A DNA stretch of 48,886 nt from Muribaculaceae bacterium (GCA_017619355.1 JAFZSO010000002.1:1-48886); one strand, 5' to 3'. Counted from the stretch's first letter, positions 8,447 through 18,453 are shown. Numbers and translations are program-made. Notes: generated from the sequence alone by a model not told the origin.

Positions 8447-10141
8447 ATGATGAAAAAGTCGTTGATACTTTTTGCAACAATGCTGACGGCACTTGCTGCC
8501 AGCGCTCTCGATTTTGAGGATGGTTATTATAAGTTTACCACCATCAGTTCCACAGCAGTGGAGTGCAAGGGCTTCACGCCATCGGCAAGCGGTAGTGTTA
8601 CTTCCATAAATGTGCCCGGGCAGGTGTGGAATGCCAGCGAGCAGAAACGCTATCAGGTGAAGCGCATTGCGGCTAGTGCATTTGCGAACCAGACACAGGT
8701 CACTTCGGCCTATGTGTGCTATGGTGTGGAATCGATTGACAACTATGCGTTCCAGAACTGTACAAATCTTGGATCGGTATGGTTGCACAGTTCTGTGTCA
8801 ACCCTTGGCATTGCTGTGTTTTCGGGTGATACCAAAATGGTGAAACTGTGTTTTGCAGGGGAGAAGCCTTTCTATTGCTCCTCATACAGTTTCGAGGGAA
8901 TGAGCCGTAGCACGCAACTGGTTGTAGCGACACAGCGAGGCGTGAATGCATGCAAGAATAATTCTGTGATTTCGTCGCAGTTTCCGTCAATTGTGTGGAA
9001 TTTAGATGCAGCCGACATTGTGATGCCCGATGGTTATTTCTATAATGTAACAAAGGCCCCACCACTCGATGGATTCTATGGCGAGGCAAAACTCATTGGT
9101 TTCCGTTTGCCTTCCTCCAACACCACGGGAACAGATACAGTATATGAATATAATGTGACTGCGATTGATGACAGTTGCGCCGCGTCTAATACCCAGGTGA
9201 AGATTCTTGACTTGAGCGAAGTTTCTCATCTGACGAAAGTGGGAAAAAGTGCATTTGAAGAATGTACCAATCTTACTACAGTGAAGATGGGTGGCAATGC
9301 CTTGATAGGCATGTGGGCCTTTAACGGCTGTACTGCGCTGACCAGTGTCGACCTTAAGGGTGTGTACAAAATCCAGAACTACGCATTTATGAATAATACT
9401 GCTCTGACTACAGTTGAAATCCCCTCAAGTTTGACTGAATTCAATGTGTTGTCATTTAAAGGAGCAAGCAGTCTTGCAAGTTACACAGTGAACAGCAACA
9501 GCACACTCTTTTCGGCCTATCAAGGTGTTCTCTACAACAAAGATAAGACCAGACTGATTGCCTGCCCTCCGCGCTGCTCGATGGGTGGGGCAGAAGTGGT
9601 GATACTTCCCGCAACGGTGAGGGTTGTGGGAGCCAATGCGTTTGACAGCAACACAGTGTTGAAATCCATAGAAATCAATGATGGCGTGACCGAAATTCAG
9701 GATCAGGCATTTGCTACTATGCCAGCCCTGCATACCATTAGAATCCCCGAGTCGGTGACTGAAATAGGCTCAGAGGCTTTCTGTGATTGCACAGGACTGA
9801 GTGAGATCCACACCCAAATCACTAATCCCGCTAATGTTACGCTGGGTGACTATGTGTTCTATGGTGTGCCCAAGAATACCTGCAAGCTGTATGTGCCCAG
9901 TGGCTCGCTTCAGCTCTACAAGAAGGCCGCTCAATGGAAGGACTTCCTGAACATTGTAGAGGAAGGCGGTCTCCAAGGCGATGTGAATGGCGACGGCAAG
10001 GTGAATGTGAGCGATGTGACGGCGCTGGTGAACATGATTCTGGGTGTCATTCCCAAAGATGAGGCCCGCGCCGATGTGAACGGCGACGGCAAGATCAATG
10101 TGAGTGATGTCACCGCCCTCATCAACATCATCCTGAGTTAG
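8447..10141 (+). CDS. BspA-like LRR_5 exported protein with C-terminal dockerin
   Basis: A protein of about 564 residues. I prefer the ATG at 8447 (or the next ATG at 8450) over the in-frame GTG at 8444. The signal peptide is MMKKSLILFATMLTALAASA. LRR_5 repeats with A.F..C and L..V.IP.S motifs follow. The last LRR and linker (ESVTEIGS.AF..C.GL.EIHTQITNPA) are nearly the same as in the gene at 608, and the DNA there is also close, implying duplication or gene conversion. The dockerin begins at residue 511 (9977), with loops DVNGDGKVNVSD and DVNGDGKINVSD. It is the last member of the tandem array. Family role is surface adhesion; no specific ligand can be inferred. Confidence 0.87.
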   Translation: MMKKSLILFATMLTALAASALDFEDGYYKFTTISSTAVECKGFTPSASGSVTSINVPGQVWNASEQKRYQVKRIAASAFANQTQVTSAYVCYGVESIDNYAFQNCTNLGSVWLHSSVSTLGIAVFSGDTKMVKLCFAGEKPFYCSSYSFEGMSRSTQLVVATQRGVNACKNNSVISSQFPSIVWNLDAADIVMPDGYFYNVTKAPPLDGFYGEAKLIGFRLPSSNTTGTDTVYEYNVTAIDDSCAASNTQVKILDLSEVSHLTKVGKSAFEECTNLTTVKMGGNALIGMWAFNGCTALTSVDLKGVYKIQNYAFMNNTALTTVEIPSSLTEFNVLSFKGASSLASYTVNSNSTLFSAYQGVLYNKDKTRLIACPPRCSMGGAEVVILPATVRVVGANAFDSNTVLKSIEINDGVTEIQDQAFATMPALHTIRIPESVTEIGSEAFCDCTGLSEIHTQITNPANVTLGDYVFYGVPKNTCKLYVPSGSLQLYKKAAQWKDFLNIVEEGGLQGDVNGDGKVNVSDVTALVNMILGVIPKDEARADVNGDGKINVSDVTALINIILS

Positions 10142-10166
10142 TGTTATTGAAAGAAAACATCACTTT

Positions 10167-10198
10167 TTTGTGAAATAAGAAAAACTTTACTATTTTTG
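10167..10198 (+). promoter_or_regulatory. Bacteroidetes-type promoter for the PepSY-like gene
   Basis: TTTG at 10167-10170 and TATTTTTG at 10191-10198 are separated by exactly 20 bp. Predicted start of transcription is near 10205, about 16 nt before the ATG at 10221. This separates the small gene from the BspA array. Confidence 0.72.
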
Positions 10199-10220
10199 CA
10201 TGATTTCTTAAAATACTAAT

Positions 10221-10658
10221 ATGATTATGAAAAAGGTAATGATGCTGCTCATGGCAGTGGTGCTGGGTACAGGCTTGCTTGCCGCCCAGAAAGTGAAAGA
10301 GATAGAACCCAAGAAGTTGCCCGACATGGCACATCGCACGATGGCCTCTTATTTCCAGGGACTGAATGTGACGCAGGCAGTGTATGTTGATGAGAAGATG
10401 GACCGCCATTATGAGGTGAGTCTCGACGATGGCACCATTATTCACTTCGACAAGCATGGTGTGTGGAAGATGGTCAAGTCAGGTGTCGGCGAGATTCCCA
10501 AGCGCATGGTTCCTGGCATGATTATCATGTATATGCAGAAAAATGGCATCGAGGCATCGGTAGTGGGGATGAGGAAAGATGAAGACAAGAACTTCATTAT
10601 TGACTTTAGCGACGGTACTACTCTCACATTTACCGAGACCTTTAAACTGGTAGAATAA
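10221..10658 (+). CDS. Small exported PepSY-like (DUF2874-type) protein
   Basis: A 145-residue protein with a signal peptide (MIMKKVMMLLMAVVLGTGLLAA). The mature part has two similar halves, each ending in a D.GT...(F/T) pattern (SLDDGTIIHFD near residues 68-78 and DFSDGTTLTF near 130-139). That fits the PepSY-like/DUF2874 fold, described as resembling beta-lactamase-inhibitor or PepSY modules and typical of periplasmic Bacteroidetes proteins. Known PepSY domains are thought to bind peptidases or proteins; no partner is evident here. It has its own promoter and a terminator, so it is monocistronic. Family assignment is from pattern only; molecular function is unknown. Confidence 0.7.
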   Translation: MIMKKVMMLLMAVVLGTGLLAAQKVKEIEPKKLPDMAHRTMASYFQGLNVTQAVYVDEKMDRHYEVSLDDGTIIHFDKHGVWKMVKSGVGEIPKRMVPGMIIMYMQKNGIEASVVGMRKDEDKNFIIDFSDGTTLTFTETFKLVE

Positions 10659-10683
10659 CATCACAAAATGTGATCTTGAAACA

Positions 10684-10711
10684 AGGGCCAAAGAAATTTG
10701 GCTCTTTTTTT
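10684..10711 (+). terminator. Rho-independent terminator after the PepSY-like gene
   Basis: AGGGCCAAA (10684-10692), loop GAAA, TTTGGCTCT (10697-10705), one G-T wobble, then a T run to 10711. Confidence 0.85.
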
Positions 10712-10765
10712 GTTATATAGGATTAAAAAACTGGCGAAATTACGGTTCGTTTCAGTCATTTTACT

Positions 10766-10773
10766 TAACTTTG
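10766..10773 (+). promoter_or_regulatory. -7 element of the nadE operon promoter
   Basis: TAACTTTG matches TAnnTTTG. No good TTTG is seen 19-21 bp upstream, so this is a half-consensus promoter. Predicted leader is about 20 nt to the ATG at 10800. Confidence 0.5.
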
Positions 10774-10799
10774 TAAGTTAAATATATTGTTACAACGTC

Positions 10800-12779
10800 A
10801 TGACAACAAAAGAAACAAAGAGCAAACCCGACTACGGCATGATGCGTGTGGCCGCAGCAGTGCCCGAGGTGAATGTGGCCGATGTGGATTTCAACATCGA
10901 GAAAATAGGCAAGTGCATTGAAACTGCCCTTCACGAAGGTGCGCAATTGCTGGTCTTGCCCGAACTGTGTGTCACAGCATATACTTGTGCCGACCTCTTT
11001 GGCAACGAACTGCTCCTGGATGCAGCCGAGCAGGGGGTGCGTGCTCTTTGCGAGCAGACTCGCGGAAACGAGATGATGGTGATAGTGGGCGCTCCCTTGC
11101 GCAATGGAGCATCGCTCTATAATTGTGCTGTCGTTCTCCAGAACGGACGCGTAAAAGGTGCGGTGCCCAAAACCTATATCCCCAACTACAAGGAGTTCTA
11201 CGAGAAGCGCTGGTTTGCCAGTGCACACCATGCATTAGGACAGCCTATGATCAGGATTGCTGGCGAAGAAGTTCCTTTTGGTACCGATCTCCTCTTCGAT
11301 GCTGGCAAGGCGAAGATTGCCATCGATGTGTGTGAAGACCTGTGGACACCCATTCCGCCCAGCACCATGGCCGCTTTGCGAGGCGCTAATGTGCTGGTAA
11401 ACCTCTCGGCATCTGACGAGCTGGTGGGCAAGCACGAGAACCTCATCGACCTCATCAAGCATCAGTCGCGGCAATGCATTGCAGCCTATGTATATTCTTC
11501 GGCAGGCTATGGCGAGTCGTCGACCGACCTGGTGTTTGCCGGCAATGCAGTGATTGCTGAAAATGGCGAATTGCTGAAGGAAGGGGAGCGGTTCAGTCTG
11601 AAAGCTCAGATTCAGGCAGCCGATATCGACATCGAAGCTCTTAACAACGAGCGCCGCATGAACGGCAGCTTTGCCGACAACGCCTTGAGGAGCATGCGGC
11701 CCTTCAGAATGGTGCCTGTCGAGCTTCGTCAGGCTCCTGACTACGAAACGGCCGACCTATTGCGCCCGGTGCGCCGCCTGCCCTTCGTGCCTCAGGAAAA
11801 ATCGCGCCTGATGAGCCGTTGTCATGAAATCGTGAATATCCAGACGCAAGGCCTCATGCGCCGCATGGAGCACACACACATCGGCAAGCTGGTGATAGGC
11901 GTGTCGGGTGGCATTGACTCTACACTTGCGCTCATGGTGGCCGCACGTGCCTATGACCGACTGGGCTATGACCGCAAGAACATTTATGGCATCACCATGC
12001 CGGGATTCGGCACTACCGACCGAACCTATAACAATGCGCTGGAGCTGATGAAGGCACTGGGCATCACGGTGAAGGAAATTTCAATAGCCGCGGCTGTCAC
12101 GCAGCATTTCAAAGATATTGAGCATGACATCAACAACCACGATGTGACCTACGAGAACAGTCAGGCCCGTGAGCGCACCCAGATTCTCATGGACTTTGCC
12201 AATAAGATTAACGCGCTGGTGCTGGGCACTGGCGACCTCTCGGAATTGGCACTGGGCTGGGCTACCTACAATGGCGACCACATGTCGATGTATAATGTGA
12301 ACGGTAGCATTCCCAAGACGCTGGCACGCCACCTGGTGATGTGGTTTGCTACCGAGAAGGAAGCATCGAACCCGTCAGACCTGACAATACACGAGACATT
12401 GCTCGATGTGCTTCAGACTCCCATTAGTCCTGAACTGACGCCAGCCAATGAAAAAGGCGAGATTCAGCAGAAGACCGAAGATCTTGTGGGACCATACGAA
12501 CTGCACGACTTCTTCCTCTATAATATGCTGCGCCATGGCTATGGCCCCCGCAAAATATTCTTGCTTGCCAATGTGGCATTCAAAGGCAGTTATGACAGGG
12601 CCACCATCAAGAAGTGGCTCACCAAGTTCATGTGGCGTTTCTTCACGCAGCAGTTCAAGCGCTCGTGTCTGCCCGATGGCCCCAAGGTGGGTTGTGTGAG
12701 CCTGTCGCCCCGTGGCGACTGGCGCATGCCCAGCGACGCTGCTGCCGCCTTGTGGGTAAAAGAATGTGAAACCCTATGA
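10800..12779 (+). CDS. nadE: Glutamine-dependent NAD+ synthetase
   Basis: A 659-residue cytoplasmic enzyme that makes NAD+ from deamido-NAD+, ATP and glutamine, the last step of NAD synthesis. Residues about 15-300 form a nitrilase-type glutaminase domain with the catalytic triad Glu55 (LPELC), Lys124 (VPKTYIPNY) and Cys178 (DVCEDLW). The C-terminal synthetase domain carries the ATP-pyrophosphatase loop SGGIDST at 369-375. Length and two-domain order match the long glutamine-using NadE, not the short ammonia-using form. It leads a likely operon with tamB 26 bp downstream. Confidence 0.96.
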   Translation: MTTKETKSKPDYGMMRVAAAVPEVNVADVDFNIEKIGKCIETALHEGAQLLVLPELCVTAYTCADLFGNELLLDAAEQGVRALCEQTRGNEMMVIVGAPLRNGASLYNCAVVLQNGRVKGAVPKTYIPNYKEFYEKRWFASAHHALGQPMIRIAGEEVPFGTDLLFDAGKAKIAIDVCEDLWTPIPPSTMAALRGANVLVNLSASDELVGKHENLIDLIKHQSRQCIAAYVYSSAGYGESSTDLVFAGNAVIAENGELLKEGERFSLKAQIQAADIDIEALNNERRMNGSFADNALRSMRPFRMVPVELRQAPDYETADLLRPVRRLPFVPQEKSRLMSRCHEIVNIQTQGLMRRMEHTHIGKLVIGVSGGIDSTLALMVAARAYDRLGYDRKNIYGITMPGFGTTDRTYNNALELMKALGITVKEISIAAAVTQHFKDIEHDINNHDVTYENSQARERTQILMDFANKINALVLGTGDLSELALGWATYNGDHMSMYNVNGSIPKTLARHLVMWFATEKEASNPSDLTIHETLLDVLQTPISPELTPANEKGEIQQKTEDLVGPYELHDFFLYNMLRHGYGPRKIFLLANVAFKGSYDRATIKKWLTKFMWRFFTQQFKRSCLPDGPKVGCVSLSPRGDWRMPSDAAAALWVKECETL

Positions 12780-12805
12780 AATGACCGTTTCAGCGATTGC
12801 AGCCC

Positions 12806-15800
12806 ATGAAACCAGCAGCCAAGAAAATATATAAGGTAATAAGAACCATACTGGTGACGACCATCATCACGGCTGTCGTCCTGTATGGTCTTGCCTATAT
12901 TCTGTTGTCGATACCTGCAATCCAGAACAAGATCAAGGCCTATGGTGAGAAGGAGCTGAGTGAGTATCTGAAGACCGATGTCACCATTGGCGACATTTCC
13001 ATCAAGCCCTTCAATCAGCTGATACTCTATGATGTGAAGATTCCCGATCAGCAAGGCGGGAAGATGATAGATGTTGAAAAAATAGGGGCGGGTGTGAGCA
13101 TCTACAACCTGATTTTGAAGCGGAAACTGGTGCTCACCTATGCCGAGGTGATAGGGTTGAACGGTCATGTGACGCGGCCCGACCCGCAGTCGCCCATGAA
13201 CATTCAGTTCCTGATCGACGCGCTATCGCCCAAGGACAACAAGCCCAAGAAACCCACCGATGTGACAATACATAACATTGTGATACGCAAGAGTGCGTTG
13301 ACCTATGATGTGCTGTCGGAACCCGAACTGGCGGGTCGATTTGATATGAATCATGTGAAGGTGAGTGACTTGCGAGCCGATGTCGACTTTGAAAAGCTCA
13401 AGAACCATCCGCTCGACCTGTCGCTCGATGTGAAGCGTCTGTCGTTTAAGGAGAAGAGTGGCTTGAACCTGAAGAATATTTCTTGCCATTTTGATATGGA
13501 CGAGAAGCAGATGCGTGTGAAGGACTTGAGTGTGGAGTTTCCAGGTACCAAGATTTCACCCTCGCACGAGATTGTGCTGAATTACAACTCGCCCAAGACC
13601 ATCGCGACCGACCTTATGGGGCAGACCCATCACCTTGAACTGCGTGACAATTACATTACCTTGAGCGATTTCAAGGGTTTTGCGCCGCAACTCAAGGATT
13701 TCACCAAGCCGTTGCGACTCACTGCCCAGGTGAGTGGCAATACCGACGAAGTGCATATAGGCAATTTCCATTTGGCCAGCGATGACAAGAGCACTGAGAT
13801 AGACATCAAGGCCGATGTCTATAACCTGAGCAATTTGAATGCGCTCTCGTTCCAGGTGCCCGCCTACGATTTGAAGACTTCACCTGGCAAACTGATGGAT
13901 CTGCTGGGAGAGAATGTGCTGAATGTTTCGCCTATTGTGAAGTCGATCATACGCAACTGCAAGTCCCTTCATCTGAAAGGGAATGTTAAAGGAACACCCG
14001 ATGACATTCAGAGTAAAAGCGACATATCAACCCCGCTCGGAAATGTGACAATTGATGGCGCATTCAGGAAAAATGCGGCAGGGGAGATGAAGTTTGACGG
14101 GCATGTTGAAACACCGCGCCTGAATGTTGGCGGGCTTATCGACAAGCTCGACATCTTTGGCGAAGTGGGCATGAACACCGATGTGTCGGTGTCATTGCTC
14201 AAGAATCAGCTGCAATCGGCCCAGCTGAAGGGTAACATAGCCTTTGTTGACTTCAAAGGTACCCGTTATCACAACATCAATGCCGATTTTACAGGAAAAA
14301 AAAATGAGTTTCACGGCCTGCTCTCGATGAACGATCCTGATGGCGAGATTGAACTCAATGGTGATGCGGTGCTCAATGGCAAGGATACAAAAATAGATGT
14401 TGACCTGTATGCCAATCGTTTGGCGCTCTCCAAGTTCAAGTCGCTGAGCCCAGGCTTGCCCGACAATACCTTGTCGCTCAAGATGAATGCCTCTTTTACG
14501 GGAAACGACATCAACAATGCCACTGGTGTGATTGACATCAGCGACCTGACGATAGCCAAGTCGAAAGGTGCCCCCATTCACCTGAACCACATAGAACTGA
14601 TGGCACAGAGCGATTCTCGCCCGAAACTCATCAGCATCACTTCAGACTTTGTGAATGGCAGAATTGAGGGCCAATATGACTTCAAGACCATAGTGCCTGC
14701 TGTGAAAGGGATGTTTGCCCAGGCTTTTCCTGACATGTTTGGGAAATATGCCGGTTACACGGGTCGCCAGTCGGACAATAATTTCACCTTTCACTTTGTG
14801 GTGGACCCCAACGAGAAGTTCAATGCCTTGGTGCAAACTCCTGTGAAACTGGTTTACAAGGCTACTGTGACGGGAAATCTGAATGCGGTTGACAAGGACT
14901 TCAACCTGAATGTGAGTGCACCTTACTTGCTGCAAGGCAAGAATCTGATTGAGGGCACCATGCTCACGGCATCGATTAACAAGGCCGAGAATGTGACTCT
15001 GAATGCACACACCTTGTTGCCCTCGAAAAACGGCAAGATTACCGTGGCGCTTGATGCCAATGGTGTGAATGACAGGCTGGACTCAGACTTGAGCTGGAAA
15101 TATGACCGTGAGCGTGACTATCATGGCAACATCAGATTGAGCACGCTGTTGAAGCGTGGCTTAGACAATGCACTGCTTGCCAATGTGGAGGTGGAACCTT
15201 CAGAGATAGTTGCTAACGACACGGTGTGGAATGTGGAAAGTGGCAACATCTTTGTGATGAACAGCGAAGTGCTCGTCGACAGCATCGTGGCTCATCGCGA
15301 CAATCAGCTCATTGGCATCGACGGCAAGGTGTCGAAGAACCCGGAAGATGTGTTGACGCTCACCTTGCAGGATATTGACCTTGACTATGTGTTTGAGACG
15401 CTTCACATTAACCATGTGAGCTTTGGCGGTAGGGCCACGGGAGTGTTTTATGCCAGCAACTTGCTGTCGAAGACCCCGCGTTTATCGACTCCCGGCTTGA
15501 ATGTGTCGAATTTAAAGTATAACAATGCAGTGATGGGCGACGCCATTATCGAGAGCCACTGGGATGTTGACAAACAGGCTGTGGCCATCAATGCCGACTT
15601 GAGTCAGGACAATGGGCATCACTCGCTTATTAACGGGGAAATTTTTCCTGGTCAGGATTCCCTGTATTTCGATTTCAAGGCCAATAGGGCCAATGTGGCA
15701 TTCATGAAGCCTTTTGTGAGTGCTTTTTCGAGCGACATCAGTGGCGAGGCTACGGGTCAAGCCGTTTTGCTGGGTAATTTCCATAATATAGACTTATATG

Positions 15801-17404
15801 GCGACATCAAGGCCGATGATTTGACCTTTAAGATTGATTACACCAATGTGGATTACACATGTCACGGCGACTCGGTTCACATGATTCCAGGCCGGATCGC
15901 TTTCAATGATGTGACCATCTATGACCGTGACAATCACAAGGCCAAACTTAATGGCTGGATTACCCATCGTTATTTTCACGACCCGTCATTCAATTTCTCG
16001 ATTACCGATGCTCACGACCTGCTGGCTTACGATATTTCAGAGAAGGCTAATCCTGACTGGTATGGAACCATTTATGGCAATGGTTCGGCATTCGTGACGG
16101 GTGAGCCAGGCGTGGTGAATATCAAGGTGGCCATGGAATCGGCTCCCCGTAGCAAGTTTACCTTTGTGATGTCGGATGCCGAGGTTGCCAACGAGTATAA
16201 TTTTATCACCTATCGAGACCGGGACCAGTTGAACATGCCTCCTGTGGTAATGGTGGAGCCCGAGGACACACTGCCCGAAATTGTGCGCCAGTTGAAGCAA
16301 CAGATCAACAAGACCAGCACATCGCTTCCCACCAAGTATAAGATTGACCTGCAAGGTGATATTACCCCCGACTTACAGATGATACTGGTGATGGACCCCG
16401 TGGGCGGTGACAGAATCAAGGCAACAGGTCGTGGCAACCTGAAGATGACCTATGATAACGACGACGAGCAGTTGGGCATGTTTGGCAAGTATGTGCTCGA
16501 TAAGGGCTCGTATAACTTCACGCTGCAGGATATCATCATCAAGGATTTCACCATTCGCGACGGCAGTTCTATCTCGTTTCAGGGTGACCCCTATAAGGCA
16601 TTGCTGGATATAGAAGCTATCTATTCGCTTAATGCCAACATCAGAGACCTCGACCAGTCGTTTGCCTCTGACCGTGACTTGAACCGTACCAATGTGCCCG
16701 TTCATGCGCTATTGCGTGTTCAGGGAGCCATCAGCGCGCCCGATATCAGTTTCGACCTGGAGTTCCCCACACTCACATCTGAGGCCCATCGCAAGGTGAA
16801 AAGTGTGATCAGCACCGAGGAGATGATGAATCGACAGATTATCTATCTGCTTGCCTTGAACCGCTTCTATACTCCTGAGTACATGAACAACTCCACGAAC
16901 AATAACGAGCTGGTGTCGGTGGCATCGTCTACGATATCGTCACAGTTGAGCAGTATGCTGGGTCAGATAAGCGAGAATTGGAGCATTTCGCCAAATTTCA
17001 GGAGCGACAAGGGTGACTTCTCCGACATGGAGGTAGATGTGATGCTTTCGAGCCAACTGCTCAATAACCGATTGCTGTTTAATGGCAATTTCGGCTATCG
17101 TGACAACACCTATAACACCAAGAATTCCAATTTCATAGGTGACTTTGACATTGAGTATCTGCTCAATCCCAAAGGCAGTTTGAGATTGAAGGCCTACAAC
17201 CACTTCAATGACCAGAACTATTATGTGCGCAATGCGATGACTACTCAAGGTGTGGGCATCGTGTTTAAGCACGATTTTGACCGCTGGTTTGATTTCATGA
17301 AGAAGAAAGAACAATCAGCGGCCGTTGCGACCGATACTGTGCCAGGCGTTCAGGAGGTGCTTCCTGTTCAAGAAACTGACACGGTAGCAGGTGATACTAA
17401 CTGA
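12806..17404 (+). CDS. tamB: TamB-like translocation/assembly module (DUF490) envelope protein
   Basis: A protein of about 1532 residues. An upstream in-frame TTG exists at 12797, but the ATG at 12806 is the better start. A single N-terminal membrane anchor (TILVTTIITAVVLYGLAYI) is followed by a very long beta-rich periplasmic region typical of TamB/AsmA-like proteins. The C-terminal region contains the conserved DUF490 domain, including a GDITPDLQMILVM-like strand segment and a final outer-membrane-proximal beta region. TamB family proteins bridge inner and outer membranes and are implicated in outer-membrane protein assembly and lipid transport. It has no adjacent tamA; in Bacteroidetes this arrangement is common. 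It follows nadE closely and precedes tsaD by 20 bp. Confidence 0.88.
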   Translation: MKPAAKKIYKVIRTILVTTIITAVVLYGLAYILLSIPAIQNKIKAYGEKELSEYLKTDVTIGDISIKPFNQLILYDVKIPDQQGGKMIDVEKIGAGVSIYNLILKRKLVLTYAEVIGLNGHVTRPDPQSPMNIQFLIDALSPKDNKPKKPTDVTIHNIVIRKSALTYDVLSEPELAGRFDMNHVKVSDLRADVDFEKLKNHPLDLSLDVKRLSFKEKSGLNLKNISCHFDMDEKQMRVKDLSVEFPGTKISPSHEIVLNYNSPKTIATDLMGQTHHLELRDNYITLSDFKGFAPQLKDFTKPLRLTAQVSGNTDEVHIGNFHLASDDKSTEIDIKADVYNLSNLNALSFQVPAYDLKTSPGKLMDLLGENVLNVSPIVKSIIRNCKSLHLKGNVKGTPDDIQSKSDISTPLGNVTIDGAFRKNAAGEMKFDGHVETPRLNVGGLIDKLDIFGEVGMNTDVSVSLLKNQLQSAQLKGNIAFVDFKGTRYHNINADFTGKKNEFHGLLSMNDPDGEIELNGDAVLNGKDTKIDVDLYANRLALSKFKSLSPGLPDNTLSLKMNASFTGNDINNATGVIDISDLTIAKSKGAPIHLNHIELMAQSDSRPKLISITSDFVNGRIEGQYDFKTIVPAVKGMFAQAFPDMFGKYAGYTGRQSDNNFTFHFVVDPNEKFNALVQTPVKLVYKATVTGNLNAVDKDFNLNVSAPYLLQGKNLIEGTMLTASINKAENVTLNAHTLLPSKNGKITVALDANGVNDRLDSDLSWKYDRERDYHGNIRLSTLLKRGLDNALLANVEVEPSEIVANDTVWNVESGNIFVMNSEVLVDSIVAHRDNQLIGIDGKVSKNPEDVLTLTLQDIDLDYVFETLHINHVSFGGRATGVFYASNLLSKTPRLSTPGLNVSNLKYNNAVMGDAIIESHWDVDKQAVAINADLSQDNGHHSLINGEIFPGQDSLYFDFKANRANVAFMKPFVSAFSSDISGEATGQAVLLGNFHNIDLYGDIKADDLTFKIDYTNVDYTCHGDSVHMIPGRIAFNDVTIYDRDNHKAKLNGWITHRYFHDPSFNFSITDAHDLLAYDISEKANPDWYGTIYGNGSAFVTGEPGVVNIKVAMESAPRSKFTFVMSDAEVANEYNFITYRDRDQLNMPPVVMVEPEDTLPEIVRQLKQQINKTSTSLPTKYKIDLQGDITPDLQMILVMDPVGGDRIKATGRGNLKMTYDNDDEQLGMFGKYVLDKGSYNFTLQDIIIKDFTIRDGSSISFQGDPYKALLDIEAIYSLNANIRDLDQSFASDRDLNRTNVPVHALLRVQGAISAPDISFDLEFPTLTSEAHRKVKSVISTEEMMNRQIIYLLALNRFYTPEYMNNSTNNNELVSVASSTISSQLSSMLGQISENWSISPNFRSDKGDFSDMEVDVMLSSQLLNNRLLFNGNFGYRDNTYNTKNSNFIGDFDIEYLLNPKGSLRLKAYNHFNDQNYYVRNAMTTQGVGIVFKHDFDRWFDFMKKKEQSAAVATDTVPGVQEVLPVQETDTVAGDTN

Positions 17405-17424
17405 AGAAAAGAATACACAAATTT

Positions 17425-18441
17425 ATGAGTGTTATAATACTTGGAATCGAGTCGTCGTGCGACGATACATCGGCTGCGGTGGTGAAAGACTGCGTGCTGA
17501 TGTCGAATGTGATAGCAAGTCAGCAGGTGCACGAGGCCTTTGGTGGCGTGGTGCCTGAGCTGGCATCACGAGCGCATCAGCAGAATATAGTGCCGGTGGT
17601 GAGCGAGGCCATCCGCCAGGCCGGCATCAAGAAAGAAAATATCAATGCGATAGCATTCACGCGTGGTCCGGGTTTGCCTGGTTCCCTGCACGTGGGCACA
17701 TCGTTTGCCAAAGGGCTTGCCCTGGCCCTCGACATCCCTCTTGTGGATGTGAATCACCTGCACGGTCATGTGCTGGCGCATTTCATTAAAGAGGATGAGA
17801 ACACTGAGGTGCCCACTTTTCCCTATTTGTGCCTGCTTATCTCGGGCGGCAATTCGCAAATTGTGAAGGTGAATGCGCCCAATGACATGGAAATTATGGG
17901 GCAGACCATCGACGATGCTGCTGGCGAGGCTTTTGATAAGTGCGCCAAGGTGATGGGCTTGCCTTACCCTGGTGGTCCAGTGATTGATAAGCTTGCCGCC
18001 GAGGGCGATGCCACACGATTCAAGTTTGCCAAACCGCACATTCAGGGCTATGACTACAGCTTCAGTGGCTTGAAAACCTCGTTCCTTTACACCTTGCGCG
18101 ATGCGATAAAAGAAAACCCCAATTTCATTGAGGAAAACAAGGCCGACCTTGCCGCATCACTGCAGAAGACCATCATTGATGTACTGATGGACAAATTCAC
18201 CAAGGCAATAAAAGATACCGGCATCAAGACGATAGCCATAGGTGGCGGCGTTTCGGCCAACTCGGGCGTGAGGGCTGCGGTAGAGCAGTACTGCCAGCGT
18301 CGTCGCATCAAGGCATTCATCCCCAAGCGTACTTTCACTACCGACAATGCCGCCATGATAGCCGTGGCAGGCCATTTCAGGTATCTCGACAAGCAGTTCT
18401 GTGACATTGCCGCGCCGCCATTCTCACGTGTAACCATTTAA
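17425..18441 (+). CDS. tsaD: tRNA N6-adenosine threonylcarbamoyltransferase
   Basis: A 338-residue cytoplasmic enzyme that transfers the threonylcarbamoyl group from TC-AMP to A37 of ANN-decoding tRNAs, together with TsaB and TsaE. The ASKHA-fold N-terminus LGIESSCDDTS is at residues 7-17. The metal-binding HxxxH pair is His111 and His115 (NHLHGHVLAHF). The motifs LLISGGNSQ and GGGVSANSGVR are present. Length is normal for the family. It lies between tamB and the M48 peptidase in the same direction with short gaps. Confidence 0.96.
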   Translation: MSVIILGIESSCDDTSAAVVKDCVLMSNVIASQQVHEAFGGVVPELASRAHQQNIVPVVSEAIRQAGIKKENINAIAFTRGPGLPGSLHVGTSFAKGLALALDIPLVDVNHLHGHVLAHFIKEDENTEVPTFPYLCLLISGGNSQIVKVNAPNDMEIMGQTIDDAAGEAFDKCAKVMGLPYPGGPVIDKLAAEGDATRFKFAKPHIQGYDYSFSGLKTSFLYTLRDAIKENPNFIEENKADLAASLQKTIIDVLMDKFTKAIKDTGIKTIAIGGGVSANSGVRAAVEQYCQRRRIKAFIPKRTFTTDNAAMIAVAGHFRYLDKQFCDIAAPPFSRVTI

Positions 18442-18453
18442 AGAAGAGCAGAT

